Part shown: in pieces, positions 47,801 through 58,540 of the stretch
Position numbering within the stretch: position 1 is the first letter of the stretch
Layout of the letters: every line of letters starts with the position of its first letter
NCBI GenBank assembly: GCA_018292915.2
Contig: JACVVK020000390.1
Span: forward strand, 292,501 to 356,500
DNA length: 64,000 bases
From: Batillaria attramentaria
Lineage: Eukaryota; Mollusca; Gastropoda; Batillariidae
Reading direction: 5' to 3'
Made by a program: the position numbers and the translations under genes
The notes under the pieces: model-generated
Seen by the model: only the letters and a program-made list of their open reading frames with translations
What the model was told of the DNA's origin: nothing
The model's database searches: none

Positions 47801-48034
47801 CACAGCTTGTGCAGCAAGGTCAAGGTCAAGCAATGCAGCAAGGTCAAGGTCAAGGGCAGGCGATGCTGGGGCAGGGGCAGGCTGGCTTCGGTGTGAACCA
47901 GCAGCTGAACTTCAATAATGCGCAGCAGCAAGGAATCTTGCAACAGCAGCAACTCAATCAGCAACATCAGCAACAGCTGTTTGGACAAGGCTTGGGGCAG
48001 CAGGAGGGTGTGGCCAACATGAATATTGGTGTAA

Positions 48035-48102
<68 letters not shown>

Positions 48103-48200
48103 TGTCCCTCGTATCCCATCAGACACAGATGTAGGAACCATTAGCGTTTCTGCATGTCCCACCATTTTTGCATAAGGAGGGTGGATGAGTGTTAGGGAGT

Positions 48201-48231
<31 letters not shown>

Positions 48232-51200
48232 GCCATGTCGGGGTGATATTAAATACGGGGCAACGAGAAAATGGCCAGTACAAATTTTTGGCCCCAGCCG
48301 GGATTCAAACTCATGACGCGAGCAGTGAAAGTCCAACGCTCTGCCATTCAGGCACCTCGGCTGCCCTTCTGCATAAGAAACCCAGAGCGCATTCATTAAT
48401 ATCAGTGACACAAACAGTGCACAAATACCCTGAAGGGCAGAGCTGCATTCAAAGTCCTGATAGCTGGCTGTAGGGGTCTTGAGTCTGAGACGCGCAAGCT
48501 TTAATTCTTTCTTTCATTTTTTTGTTGTTGTTTTTTTGTTTTTTAAAATTATGATCCAGTTTTATTGAGATTGAGGTTACATACCTCATGAGAAGCACAT
48601 CACCATGAGGTAGCACCACCCACCTACTGTAATGACTTTTAAGTTATCGACCGCTTTTGGCCACAACATCTTGAATTTGAAGGTCTGGTCGAAAACCAAG
48701 GAGCCCAAAAATCAGATGACCTTTCTCTGACATGGATCTGAAACCCTGGGGGTTTTTTTTTGTTTGTTTTTAATTACCCTGTTTTCATTATCGAGAAAGC
48801 TTTTTCTTTAATTCTTTTTCTATTTTCTTCTGTCTAAAAGGCTGCTGGTGGGAACAACATGGCTTTCCAACAACAGCAGCAAGACGGGCTGAACGTGGGA
48901 CAGGCACAAGGTAACTTGTCCACTAACCCTCTTCTGTTGTCCACCTCCATCGCTAACACCACTCAGTCTCATCACCCACTCACGGCAGATACTAACGGAA
49001 AAGGCCTCTCTGACAGTGACAAGCTAGCTGGCACCTACGCTCCCGCTGCCATAATTACCAGCGGTGTGAAGGCAGAGTCGCGGGTCTTCAAAGATCTCTT
49101 GGGAAAAGAGGGAGGTACCAGCGCAGGTATATTGACCATTCTGTTCTTGAAGGCGCCCGTTCTGAGATTTCTAGGCTTTGCAGAAGAGAACTTCTGTTTT
49201 TGGCACAGCAGCACGTAGTGCGTCTGTACACTCAAAGTAGTCTGTCTTTAACCCTGGCGGTGCTGAGAGCGGAATATTCTGGACTGTCTCTCCGGCTTTT
49301 TCAGCATAACACAAATTTATTTAGCAAGGCCAGGGTTAAAGGCCCAGTATTTTTTCCTCAAAGATCATTCTGAGCTGTTTTCGTATTGTCCAGCATCACA
49401 CAACTTAAACACTCAACAGTGACAGCATCTCAGATACTGGCACTGAGCCAACAGAAGCGTATTCGCTGCTTCTGTTTACACACTGAGCGCGAGTGTTGGA
49501 CCAACAGTCATGGAGTTTGAACGTTTAATTAATCACTCACGCGAGGTGTGAACAGCACTGTATCATTAAGAGCTTCGCTAATTATCAAGAAAGAGCATTT
49601 CGAGCGTACAGGTGCACTGACAAGCAAAACTGTTCCAAAACATAAGTTGGCTTAGAAAACATGGAAATAGTATGTTTAATGATACTGTAAGTAGAGCTGT
49701 ATATGCAATACGCTCATTTCTGCTGGCTGTGTGTACAAGAACTGCAACGGCTGGAAGCTGTCCTAGTCAGCCGTGCTGGCAAGGAGTCGTGGGAGGTTCT
49801 GTCCAACTTGGCTTGCTAAAAACTCACTCACTCACTCACCCAGCTTGCGCTTATTGTCTCGTTGCCAGCGTCTGGTAACTGTCCGAGTGATTACGTGGTA
49901 CAGTGCTGGACACCGCCAAAACAGCCGTGAACATTTTGTGAGCCTAGAAATGTCAGAAAACGGGCCTTTCAGTCCCAAAACTTCCTATCTTGACAGACCC
50001 AACCCTTGTGCCTCCACTGCAGTCCATTTGTCTATATCACGAGCAATGTCAGAGCGTCTAACCCTGTGGTGTCCTTGCATCTTATATATATATATATACA
50101 GGTGAAAACCCAGATGACCAACACTTGACTGACGTACCACATCATTGGCGTACCAAATGATGAATGTTGTTAACTCATTCAGCCCTACGCAGGTACATGT
50201 ACCTGCACGAGGAACCCGCCGCGTATGCCTACGCAGGTACATGTACCTGCGAGCTAGTGAAAATTTCTACTCGCTCCTCATTGGCCAGACTACTGAATAT
50301 TCATGAAACAAGGGGCACTACTCTGCTGTGCACTTCCTTTCCTTTGTATGGATCAGGTTTACACATGGGTTTGAGCGATTTTGGTTTTTTTAACTGACTG
50401 CCTGGCTAGGCAAAAAAGTGCCCAGGACAGGGACAGCAGTCAGACCTGGAACCAGCAAGGGCTGAAAGGGTTAAGGCCATGAGCTGTCTGTGTTTGTTGA
50501 CTTTGAGGTGATCGCTGCGGTAATGAAGACCGATAATGGCAAAATTTGGCACCGGCACGCGAAGAGTGTCATTTGAACAAGACTTTCAAGTGTCGGGAAC
50601 CTGTTGACCCAGATCCTGTGGATAAAGTTAATATTGAATCTTACTGATCTTGGTGTGGATGCTTACAACAGTGCTGTACTGGAAGTCCGTTTGCTGAAAG
50701 TTTGTTATGCTGGTTGCCTGATAAATTGGGGGGAAACAAACAGATTTGTTCTCATTGTTTTATGTTTGAATTTGTGTTGTGGAAAGTTTTGATCGCCTGC
50801 AGATGGCAAAAGAGCTGTCTTACCATCTGCTGATTTGTTAGAGAGAAGGGAAAAAAGAAAAGAAAATGTGTTGCTTTGAAATCTCCTCCATCCAAACCAC
50901 TCAAGTCACTGTCCCCATACTCGTATCCTGCCACACAACCCCCTTTTTATTTTTTTTTATATTTATGTTTTGTTTTGGTTTGTTGTTTTTCCTTGTTTGG
51001 TCATGTTTTGTTGAGAGGTTTTCTTTTCTTTTCCCATTTCTTCTGCTTCTTCTTTTTTTTAAAAAATAATTTGTTCATTTTTAAAAAGAGTTCATTTACT
51101 GATTAAGTCTACATTATCTTGTGTGTGGTGTCCTTTACAGAGGTCATCACCCTGAGCTGATAGATATGAAGATACACCAGGGTTCGTACAGGCATTGAAA

Positions 51201-52229
51201 GTTTTGGAATTTTGGAGACCCTTTTTCAAGTCTTTGAAAGTCTTTAAATTTTGATGTTTTGAAAAAAATGTCTTTGAAAGTCTTTGAAAAATCGCGAAAT
51301 GATTTTTTTTTTCCCCCACGACCGTATTTTCGGGGCCAGCTCACTGTTTGCGCGTCTCTGGCCGTGTCACTGCCTTTCTTTTTGCTCCGCTCGCGAGTCG
51401 ACTCTGGTTGGTCACAAAGCGCATGCGGTGACACGTGACTGGCTATTGCGAGAGCAGGGTTTTTGAATTACATGTATATTTTTGGTCTTTGAAAAGTCTT
51501 TAAAAGTCTTTGAATTTTGTTCTGAAAATCCTGTACGAACCTTGTACACACAACACAGGTCCAATTAAAACCAGTCCCAGACCCAACTTCCCATTCCGTG
51601 TTGCGGGTTACAGACTTGCACTGGTATCAGATGACAGCAGCAGTTACATTTGGAGCAAACACAATTCCCCTCGCACTTTTGAATGCTTTTTTTTTTTTTT
51701 TCCCAGCCATCAAACTTAACAGTAAAAACATGCAATCCTGCAACCTTAATATCTTGGCTAACTTTTGTGCTTGACGTGATTTTGCTGCGTCCATGTTATG
51801 ACGGAACTCTGCGCACAGGTGGACTGAATCAGGAGGAGCAGCAAGAGGCGCTGGACAACGTCAACCAGCAACACCAGATGGTGCCGCCCAACAACCCCGC
51901 TATTCCTGATGCCCCTGTAAACGGAAATGTGAGTCTTAACATTGCTTTCAGAGTTGTCGTTTCGGCACTGAAATCTTGCACCTTTTGGCGGATTTCCACC
52001 CTTGGCTAAAAAATTTTCCTCCCACAGAAATTGTGTTTCCTCCTCTGAAGCACGTAAAATCAGAACGCACCAGATTCCACAGATTCAGTAATAATTATAA
52101 TATTTATAGGGTGCCTATCCCCGGGGAACCAGCTTTAGGCGCCTTACAGTCTAAAACTGAAGTTTAAAAAAAAAAAAATCATTCACTCAATGTACACTAC
52201 GTAAGAACAGCTATAAAAGTAAAAGAGCA

Positions 52230-52290
<61 letters not shown>

Positions 52291-54501
52291 CTGAGTAGAA
52301 AAAAATGAAGGACAGGCAAAGACCAAGATTAAAAACCAAGAACAAGTACCAGTGATAAAACCCCAAACAAAAGGATAGATTGAAATGCGCCATATAAAAC
52401 CTTAAAAGATAGCAGTGGTAAGGAGCTAAAAGTAAGACTGACACTATAAGACTTGCATATGATGCCACCCTTGCGCATTTTGAGATCACAGCTCATAAGT
52501 ATGATCGCGCAGATCAGTCCAGATACTTTAAAAACAAGTGTGTCTTAGTGTATTTTAGTATAATAAACATATTCCTCCAGAAAAAGTGTTTCTCTTCTGA
52601 AGCACTTAAAATCATGCCAAAATGCTCCAAATGGCACAGATTTTAGTCCTTTTTTTTTTCTTTTTTAATCGGTCTTTACAAATGCGCGGTCGTGGCTTTT
52701 CCACTCTGTCATTAAATGCTACATGCTTTTTGTCCTTTGGGATCGTGGACCATTTTATCCCCTGTTGTTTGTTTCAATGCATTAGTGTTCCCGATCACAC
52801 ACAGGTCTGCGTATTTGTACGCGCGAAACTTTCAAATTGACGCACAAGTTTAATAACAGCGCGTCACAGGGGACGCACGTTTTTGGTCTCGCTGTGACAA
52901 ACAGTATTTTGCGAACTGTCTCCCGGAAACTCGATGAACAAAAAGCGAACACTTACAGCATCACATTTTCACTGAGCCATTGTGCGTAACAGACAGAATC
53001 GATGTACGGACACTGCAAATGTACAACTTACTTACTTAGGCCCCTGGCTCCAAGTGGAGCATAGGCCATCGACAACCCTTCGCCATCGCACTCTGTTCTG
53101 GGCTGTTCTTGCCACTCCAGTCCAGTTGGTCCCCTGCTTATATATAGCTCTGCCTCAGTATCCCGCCTCCAGCTGTTGCACGGCCGGCCTCTCTTCCTTT
53201 TCCCCTGCGGGTCCAATGGAAATCTCAGCTGTCCTGTCTGTAGCCACCTTGTCTCACTCAGTCCCAGTACTCCTGTCTTGTAGTTCTTCATCTCTCTTGC
53301 TATTTGTATGGTCCTTCCTACTTCATACATTGTCCTGATGTTCCATGTGGCTACTCTCGTTGTTGTCCTGGGTGTTAGAAGGGGGGTCGGCCTTGCAGCT
53401 TCCTTTCGGCTTTCACTGCAATGCGTCACGTCATAGGTCTCCGGGATGGAGACCCTTCCTTGCCCAGGTGAATGTTTTGGTTTGTTGCTGTCGATGCTGC
53501 AGTAACTTAATGTTTTTTACAGGTAGGGCTGTTAACCCTACGCAAACCCATTTAGCCTCTTGGAGAGGTGGTCCACATTCGTCTGACCTCTACCCTTCGA
53601 CCTGTCCAGCTTGGGTGTCCCTGCCAGGAGCACGTGCTCCCGCTGGCATAGCTCTCTGGGTCATTGAGGTACACAAGCCACTACCCCACGACAAGGGGTG
53701 GACCAGCAAATGTACAACAGGACCCTCAAAAATATGGAGAGAGGGTCCCAAGGACCCTTGAGTTTTCAAATCACAGGGAACGCTGATACATTTTGATCTA
53801 AAAGACACCACCCCATTTTCGTTTCAGGTGGATGGCCGCCCCATGCACCAGCAGGAGGTGGTCGTGAAGGACGAAGACCACCAGGTCCAGCCGCCGAATT
53901 TCAACGCTGACGCGGGGGCCAAGGACGGGTCGCGCGAGGGAGCTGGGGCAGGAGGCATGCTGGGAGCCGCAGATGAGCAGCACAAAGATCCACTGGCCCT
54001 GCAGCAAATTGTGCAGCCCAACGTCGGCGACCATGGTGAGAGAGAGATGGAGGGAGAGGAGAAGGAGAAAGACGAGGATGAAGAAGATGACAACATCATG
54101 CGACAGGTGCCCCCTGTCAACGATGTGGTGCGTGTTTTGTTGGTTTGGGTTTTGTTGTTTGTTTTAAGGCCTTAAAATCTTCCACCTGTTGGTAGATTTC
54201 CACCTTAAGCTTTTTTTTTTTTTTTTTTTTTTGGTCCCCCTGAAGAGTGTTTTCCCTCTTTTGAAGCGCTTGAAATCATACCAGTCATTGCACAGATATT
54301 GGTCTGATTTTTCAAAAAAAAATAAAAATAAAAAATTTAAACCAAATGCAGCAAATTACTTGAGTTTCAGTCTAATTCAAAATGTTTCCCTCCCCAAAAA
54401 AAGCGTTTCTTCCTCTGAAGCACCTAAAATAATGCCCAAAATGCACCAAATCGAACAGATTTTAATTAATATATTTTTTTAAAGGGTGTGTGTGTTTGGG
54501 G

Positions 54502-54545
<44 letters not shown>

Positions 54546-55971
54546 CTCACACACCCTTAGCATTCACCAAATGCAACACACTTGTCCACGTTTTGAATCA
54601 TTGACTATTTCAAGTCCTGTTGTGTGTGTGTGTTTTTTTGGTTTTTTGGGTGTTGCTTAAAAGGGGTGGTAAACAATTCTTCTACTATTATGTTGGAATT
54701 ATCACTGCGTCACTTGTCAATACAAAAGCCATGCGTGTGACTCTAGAATAGACCCTCAAGTAAAACAGGTAAGGGGGGTGGGGGGGTCTGCATCAGAACT
54801 GTGAGAAAAGCTGGGTCTTCAGCTGGCTCCTGAAAGCCTCGGTGGAGGTGCAGCATTTCAAATATGGCGTCAAGCCGTTCCTCTGAGCAGGGGCAGAACA
54901 CTTGAAGGATCGAGCTCCAAAATTTCCAGGAGAGAGAACTGTTCTGAGTCCCGTCAACTGAGTGAAACTTTGTTTCTAATGGCAACTGGTTTTGTTCTGT
55001 CTGCAGAAATTCGGCCATAATGCAGCAGGTATGTACACATTGTTTCAGCATACAAAGCATCATCACACATTATCAGATGTGTTTTAACTTGTATCAGAAA
55101 TGTACAGGCCAGTTTCTTGCAGTTTTGTCGAGGTCTTCTCATTTTTCTCCTTGAATGTACAGTTTACTCTATCCTTTCCCACCTTTGTCATGGAAAACTT
55201 CGAAAATTCGGAATGACTTCTGCATGTCATTCAAGCATCCCTTTCAAAAGTGCAGTGTATTCTTTAGCTGGAGTTAATTTCAACTTTCTGACTTTATTTC
55301 AAGACATGTAAAAACGAAAAGGTAGGAAACAAAAAGGTTTTCCTTCTTTGCTTTGAGTTTCATTTTTTTTTATATATATATGGAGGGTTTGTATCTTTGC
55401 CGAATTTAAGTTTGCTTACGTGGGTTGTGTATTTAAGTGTATATATTGGGAATAATTAGTTTCCTCATGTAGTTGCTGCGTATCGTGCTTGACTTAAACA
55501 TTCTTATAAATTACATGGGTTGATTTCGGGCAGCTTTTTTTTTCTCTCTCTCTTTTTTTTTTTTTTTTTTTTCCAAACCATGTACGGAAGGCTATGGCAG
55601 TAGAGAGAAATAGAAATTTTTGTAGCTAGCATTGTGTAGTTTGGGGAATTGGTGATCAGTTTTTCGCCTCGCAAACTAAAGAAAGGGAACTAATTCCTGC
55701 ATGAACTATAAAGTCTAAAATCACGTGTATAGTATATGTATATGACTAAAGCAGCATTTATTACCTGACTGACCTTGATGTCAGAGGTCAGGATCCCTCA
55801 GAGTGCTGTTTATTGGCCTGTTTGTCCAAAGGTTATAGGTGCATATTCTGACAGGGCCAAAATTTGTGCAGATTCTTTTTTCTTCTTTTTTTTTTCCAGT
55901 TTCCCCTCCCTTTGAAATAGCCCTCATGATGGATAGATTGTGTTAAAAATCTATACAAACCCTTTCTGGAT

Positions 55972-56018
<47 letters not shown>

Positions 56019-56420
56019 ACACACACACCACACACACACACACACCACACACACACCACACACCACACACACACACACACCAGGCTGGGGAATTTTTCAG
56101 TCATTTGGCAATTTTCAGCCAAATTGCCTATTCATTCAGCCTAAAAATATGTAAGGTTTCAGCCAAAGAAAAAGAAGGGGGAAAAGGATCACAGGCATGT
56201 ATGGATACATGTAACGCCATATGGGACAGTCTGACTTCAGTTTTGAAGATGTGCATGTCGGTACCAAGGCAGTATTTTACTTTGGGATGCTAGGAGAGGC
56301 TACTGAATGTCTGTAAAAATGCTTAAATTTGTTTTCTTAAGTGGGGCATTTCCCCCGTAATCCCCCAGCAGGGCCCTGCTTCTGAATCTCAGTCAAGGTT
56401 TCAGGGTTTTTTCCACAGCC

Positions 56421-56453
<33 letters not shown>

Positions 56454-57053
56454 ACTACCACCACCACCACCCACCATCATTCCGTTTATGCGTATGTGTC
56501 CGTTTTAAGGGCTCGTGATTAGTTGTTGTCTAGTCACACTCTTAATTCTACATGTATTCTCAGCATGGACACGACGAAGGCCTGATGGAAAGTCTGTTGC
56601 CGACCGTTGGTTTAAACATATACCTGGTAAAAAGAAAGAGAAAATATAACCTCCAGATTGTGTTTCTTGTTTCCATTCACAGTTTTGTTAGAGATTTGGA
56701 CCGCTTTTTATTGCCTGCAGAGGATTTTATTTGTTTCATGCTGGTTAGCTATATAGTTGTTTTTGTTTTGTTTAGGGGTTTTTTGTTAGTATGGTTTCTT
56801 CTGCGTCCACCACCACCACCCCTCTCCCCATACCCGCCCTCCCCCCTCCTCTGAGAAGAAGGTGTATGTTTAGCGGTAAACTCTACAAGGTTTGAGTGTG
56901 GTGGCCATTTCAGAGGAGGAGGAGGAAGAAGAAGAGGGAGATCATTATCGTGACGACGATAAGTACGAAGACGACGCGAGGGATGACGGCGGCAACAACA
57001 ACGTACACATCAACCAGAACCCTAACAACATTCCCGACGCAGATTATGCCTAG
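32869..57053 (+). CDS. GOLIM4: Golgi integral membrane protein 4-like (GPP130 family), 13 coding exons
   Basis: GOLIM4-type proteins are type II membrane proteins cycling between cis-Golgi, endosomes and the surface. Exons: 32869-33037, 34304-34357, 39575-39624, 40915-40968, 42723-42873, 44772-44854, 45792-45854, 47779-48030, 48841-49126, 51819-51928, 53828-54127 (end uncertain by a few codons), 56564-56609, 56914-57053 (stop TAG). Phases agree, giving about 585 aa. Visible: short basic N-terminus, one membrane anchor (TIVLALFVVGTVYLLYLY, residues 10-27), lumenal coiled coil through about residue 210 including RLNSLNQQHKMLK (compare GOLIM4 SALNVQHQMLK), a Gln/Gly-rich middle, then a strongly acidic tail (EEEEEEEEGDHYRDDDKYED) ending PDADYA. 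Human GOLIM4 is 696 aa; the family also includes GOLM1 and GOLM2, but the coiled-coil matches favour GOLIM4. Confidence 0.85.
36036..36202 (+). CDS. Possible alternative terminal exon of the GOLIM4-like gene
   Basis: After CTAGAACAG, a 167-nt open segment reads GFQEVEDSGHPVTVTTLAKH and ends SPASTPSPVLSS then TAG at 36200-36202. Its phase fits the exon ending at 34357. If used, it would give a truncated protein of about 129 aa with membrane anchor and a Ser/Thr/Pro/Gly-rich lumenal tail. No homology recognised; it may be chance. Confidence 0.25.
36660..36965 (-). mobile_element. LINE 3' end with (TTA)n tail
   Basis: The complement encodes FSYSAPQIWNSLPVSLRN and FKAHLKTYLFRQAFN then stop, followed by a 3' UTR holding CA repeats and an ATT-repeat tail at 36660. 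Antisense to the GOLIM4-like gene. Confidence 0.75.
38977..39460. mobile_element. Probable hAT-like MITE, TIR CAGCCCTGAAAGT
   Basis: Termini CAGCCCTGAAAGT at 38977 and GACTTTCAGGGCTG ending at 39460. No convincing target-site duplication. The interior includes CACTAGCC/GGCTAGTG motifs and no transposase. Confidence 0.6.
40132..40356. mobile_element. 225-bp MITE, TIR CAGCGATCGTCAAATG
   Basis: Perfect 16-bp terminal inverted repeats CAGCGATCGTCAAATG / CATTTGACGATCGCTG and a 6-bp duplication TCATGA (40126-40131 and 40357-40362). Internal repeats of GCCATTCGGGCTACCG. A second copy is at 62303-62525. Confidence 0.9.
41236..41405 (+). mobile_element. tRNA-derived SINE, family A
   Basis: Full-length copy; head GCCGGGGTGGTCGAATGGTA, box B GAGTTCGATCCCGG, tail ending in CACCC repeats. 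Flanked by a 13-bp duplication ACACAAATTTTAG (41223-41235, 41406-41418). Confidence 0.9.
41677..41925. repeat. Local direct duplication of about 100 bp
   Basis: 41680-41770 and 41827-41920 share AGATATGCATCACTGG, GTTTCCTGATA and GTATTGCCTAACAG with a spacing of about 147 bp. Confidence 0.65.
42966..43084 (+). mobile_element. 5'-truncated SINE family A, nested
   Basis: Only the 3' part of the SINE (GCCAAATATTTGTGCTGGC .. GGAAAAGGACGTTATAC) with CACCTACC tail, flanked by a 13-bp duplication CTGTGATTCAAAA (42953-42965 and 43085-43097) derived from the hAT-like element. Confidence 0.85.
43312..44173 (-). mobile_element. 5'-truncated RTE-like LINE, nested
   Basis: The open frame of up to 297 aa (initiating upstream in the host element) contains DLDFADDLALLSHS, YLGSVVDGQGGTDRDV, CETWRTTKTMQQKIQTF and WGWIGHTLRKPASSTTRQAL, so the RT catalytic FADD block to the C-terminus remains. 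The 3' end reads GGGCCTAAGTAAGT on the complement. Flanked by a 14-bp duplication ACACATGCCAAATA (43298-43311, 44174-44187). Related to, but diverged from, the copy at 10920 and closer to that at 53028. Confidence 0.88.
44500..44620 (-). mobile_element. Fragment of the 5S-derived SINE tail
   Basis: Contains AAGTCTGCACATGATTTTGA followed by CTCGATGCGGA, matching the tail of the element at 29520-29800; the 5S head is absent. Confidence 0.5.
45397..45422. repeat. Poly-C tract
   Basis: About 26 C in a GOLIM4-like intron. Confidence 0.85.
46065..46190. repeat. Imperfect ~33-bp tandem repeat
   Basis: Four degenerate units of ATCTAAATTTCACC plus GTAACTCTAG in an intron. Confidence 0.6.
47119..47241 (+). 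mobile_element. 5'-truncated SINE family A
   Basis: 3' portion with box B remnant (CGATCCCAGCTGGGGCC) and CACCC tail; flanking repeat TACCATGTTAC at 47108-47118 and 47242-47252. Confidence 0.8.
48041..48101. repeat. CT microsatellite at a splice donor
   Basis: About 30 CT units begin 11 bp after the GOLIM4-like donor at 48031. Confidence 0.9.
48185..48366 (-). mobile_element. SINE family A, diverged
   Basis: Complement carries the tRNA-like head with diverged boxes (GAGTTTGAATCCCGG) and the conserved tail blocks. A poly-T tract at 48211-48232 lies in the tail. Confidence 0.7.
49252..49335. mobile_element. 84-bp TTAA-flanked MITE, family T1
   Basis: TTAA at 49248-49251 and 49336-49339; ends CCCTGGCGGTGCTGAG / GCAAGGCCAGGG; internal GCGGAATATTC and GGCTTTTTCAGC. 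Confidence 0.85.
50174..50470. mobile_element. 297-bp TTAA-flanked MITE, family T2
   Basis: TTAA at 50170-50173 and 50471-50474. Inverted copy of 22058-22353, including the CGCAGGTACATGTACCTGC palindromes. Confidence 0.9.
51178..51544. mobile_element. 367-bp hAT-like MITE, TIR CAGGGTTCGTACAGG
   Basis: Termini CAGGGTTCGTACAGG / CCTGTACGAACCTTG with a 5-bp duplication TACAC (51173-51177, 51545-51549). The subterminal regions carry many GTCTTTGAAA repeats in both halves. Confidence 0.88.
52232..52288. repeat. CA microsatellite
   Basis: About 28 CA units downstream of a TATAGGGTGCCTATCCCC retroelement-tail-like block (52108-52150). Confidence 0.9.
52565..52770. repeat. Dispersed non-coding repeat in GOLIM4-like introns
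   Basis: The block around TTCTGAAGCACTTAAAATCA .. CACAGATTTTAGTC and GTCGTGGCTTTTCCACTC .. GATCGTGGACCATTT recurs at about 41420-41660, 51985-52090 (start only) and 54240-54620. No ends or coding capacity seen. Confidence 0.65.
52786..53789. mobile_element. hAT-like element carrying an internally deleted LINE
   Basis: Inverted relative to 42944-44425: starts TAGTGTTCCCGATCAC and ends CACAGGGAACGCTG. Flanks ATGCAT/ATACAT match 5 of 6. It shares internal blocks with 17460-18041 and 7770-8081. Confidence 0.7.
53028..53705 (-). mobile_element. Internally deleted RTE-like LINE
   Basis: 678 bp between 13-bp duplications GCAAATGTACAAC (53015-53027, 53706-53718). It retains an apparent 5' UTR, the start of the endonuclease (RVATWNIRTMYEVGRT, LGLSETRW) and then jumps directly to the RT C-terminal part (DPQGKRKRGRPCNSWRRDTE) and the same 3' end as the LINE at 43312. 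The fusion stays open for 133 codons. A non-autonomous derivative. Confidence 0.88.
54503..54545. repeat. 43-bp poly-G tract
   Basis: Uninterrupted G on the sense strand of the GOLIM4-like intron. Confidence 0.9.
54775..54940 (-). mobile_element. LINE 3'-end fragment, degraded
   Basis: The complement reads ARSFKCSAPAQRNGLTPYLK and FRSQLKTQLFSQF, a diverged copy of 20297-20580 (WN of the WNALP motif is lost). Confidence 0.65.
55975..56080. repeat. CA microsatellite, target of a MITE
   Basis: CA repeat with CCA interruptions; it resumes at 56423-56450 after the MITE. Confidence 0.9.
56081..56422. mobile_element. MITE with TIR CAGGCTGGGGAA (second copy)
   Basis: Begins CAGGCTGGGGAATTTTTCAG and ends TTCCACAGCCTT. 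The interior matches 18412-18801 in inverse orientation (CCAAGGCAGTATTTTACTT; AGCAGGGCCCTGC). Inserted in a CA repeat, so the duplication cannot be delimited. Confidence 0.8.
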
Positions 57054-57411
57054 TTTCATCAGCGGCAGGCTCAAATTACACAGGTTGATACCATCATACG
57101 AAAGCCTGCCTGGATGTATCGGCCAGCGTGTAGTAACCCTCTTGAGCAGCTGTGTGCTAGTCACGTGATGAGATACAAGCCTGAGAAATGCAGTTGAGCC
57201 CTCTTGCCACAAACACCTTTCCCAAAGACACTGTGACTTTAATGATCTGCAGTATCAGTGAAAATCCGTAAACAGTGTGTTTAGAACTCCGCGACACTGA
57301 AAACACAGTGACTGTGCACAGTTCGCAGTTACAGAGTTTCCAGCTTGTCTGAACACAAGTATCAGGTAAGCAGTGCCTGAATTCACCTCAGTGTACGTTC
57401 AGACACTGCAC

Positions 57412-57417
57412 AATAAA
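57412..57417 (+). terminator. Poly(A) signal, proximal
   Basis: AATAAA 359 bp after the GOLIM4-like stop codon, followed by TTGCTGTTGTAAGTTG. A distal candidate AATAAA is at 61407-61412. Confidence 0.6.
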
Positions 57418-57439
57418 GATTGCTGTTGTAAGTTGCCTC

Positions 57440-58540
57440 TGGGAGTTAGCATAGCGATATGTCTTGCTCAGTGCCAGCAGCACGCTGAATTCATGCCAGA
57501 CTCGTGCTCGGGTTATACGGCAATTTCACAAGATCTGAAAACGCTGTGACAAAGTCGACTGTGCACTGTGGACACAGTTGTGCACTGTTGCGGAGTTTTT
57601 GAAAACACAGTTTGAAGCTTTTTAGTGGCGTAGCAGATCTTCAACAAAGGTGCAATTCCCACCCCCACCCCCCACCCCCGCCGCCGCATACTGTTCTGCA
57701 CTTTCCTGAAATGAGTGACCATAGTAAGGGGAACCTTTCTTACTGAGTAGAGGAGTCTTGTAGCATTATCATACTATGCACAGTCCTTTCAGAGACGGGG
57801 TGGGGAGTAAGATGCCTACTTCTTGCATTCAGTACAATAAGGGTAGAAAAGCACCTTGCATTAAACCACTGAACCATAACCACACAATTGTCGGTGAATA
57901 TCGAGTATATTCTGTGCCATCACCGAAGTCTGCAAGAGGGTTCCACAGTACACACAAAATTTGATCAGCATACCTGCATGATGTACCAGGCATTGTGTAT
58001 ATAGGTACATGTACCTGTTTATTGATGTAGTAGACACTAATTGGCACCTAAAGAAAAGTGCGCAGCAGAAAAAAAAAAAAAATCTTCAACTCAAAACTTC
58101 ACCTGACTGCATTCAGATGGTGCAGTTTTTCCCGTGGCTTGTATCTCGTCACGTTTCAGTCTTTGCCTTTAGTAGTCCTTTGCACAGTCTTGTATGCCAG
58201 TGTCTTGGCTGCTTTCCTCCAATTGTGTTTTTGCACAAAATTATTGGCGAGGCCAGTAGCTTGGTATTACCCCTTACGTGGGGTAGTTTCTCAGATATTG
58301 CCTTCGAAGTTGTTTTCTTTTAATTCTTAACAACCAGCATTTTCAAAGTTTTTACCAGTGGCAGTAACAGCTAGCGCCTTCAGTGTCCTTTCCAACAGTT
58401 ACTACAGGTCAAAACTCAGCCCAGATGATCCACCTCAAAACTGAGGTGCCCCACATGCTGCCCTAACAGAGAGCACATGATTCTGTGCCAGGCTAAGTGT
58501 TGAACTGTAGTAACAATAAGGGCTTTCTCAGTCTTTCCCT
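57440..58540. other. Downstream/3' UTR region without genes
   Basis: Between the proximal poly(A) signal and the minisatellite I see only unique sequence, a C-rich GACCGCC-type tract at 57660 and short poly-A. Short ORFs here have no recognisable features. Confidence 0.4.

Noticed and set aside
55007..55028. A 22-nt exon-like segment (CTGCAG before, gtatgt after) in the GOLIM4-like gene
   Set aside because: Its length would shift the frame relative to the exon at 56564, whose phase-0 reading leads correctly into the acidic C-terminus.
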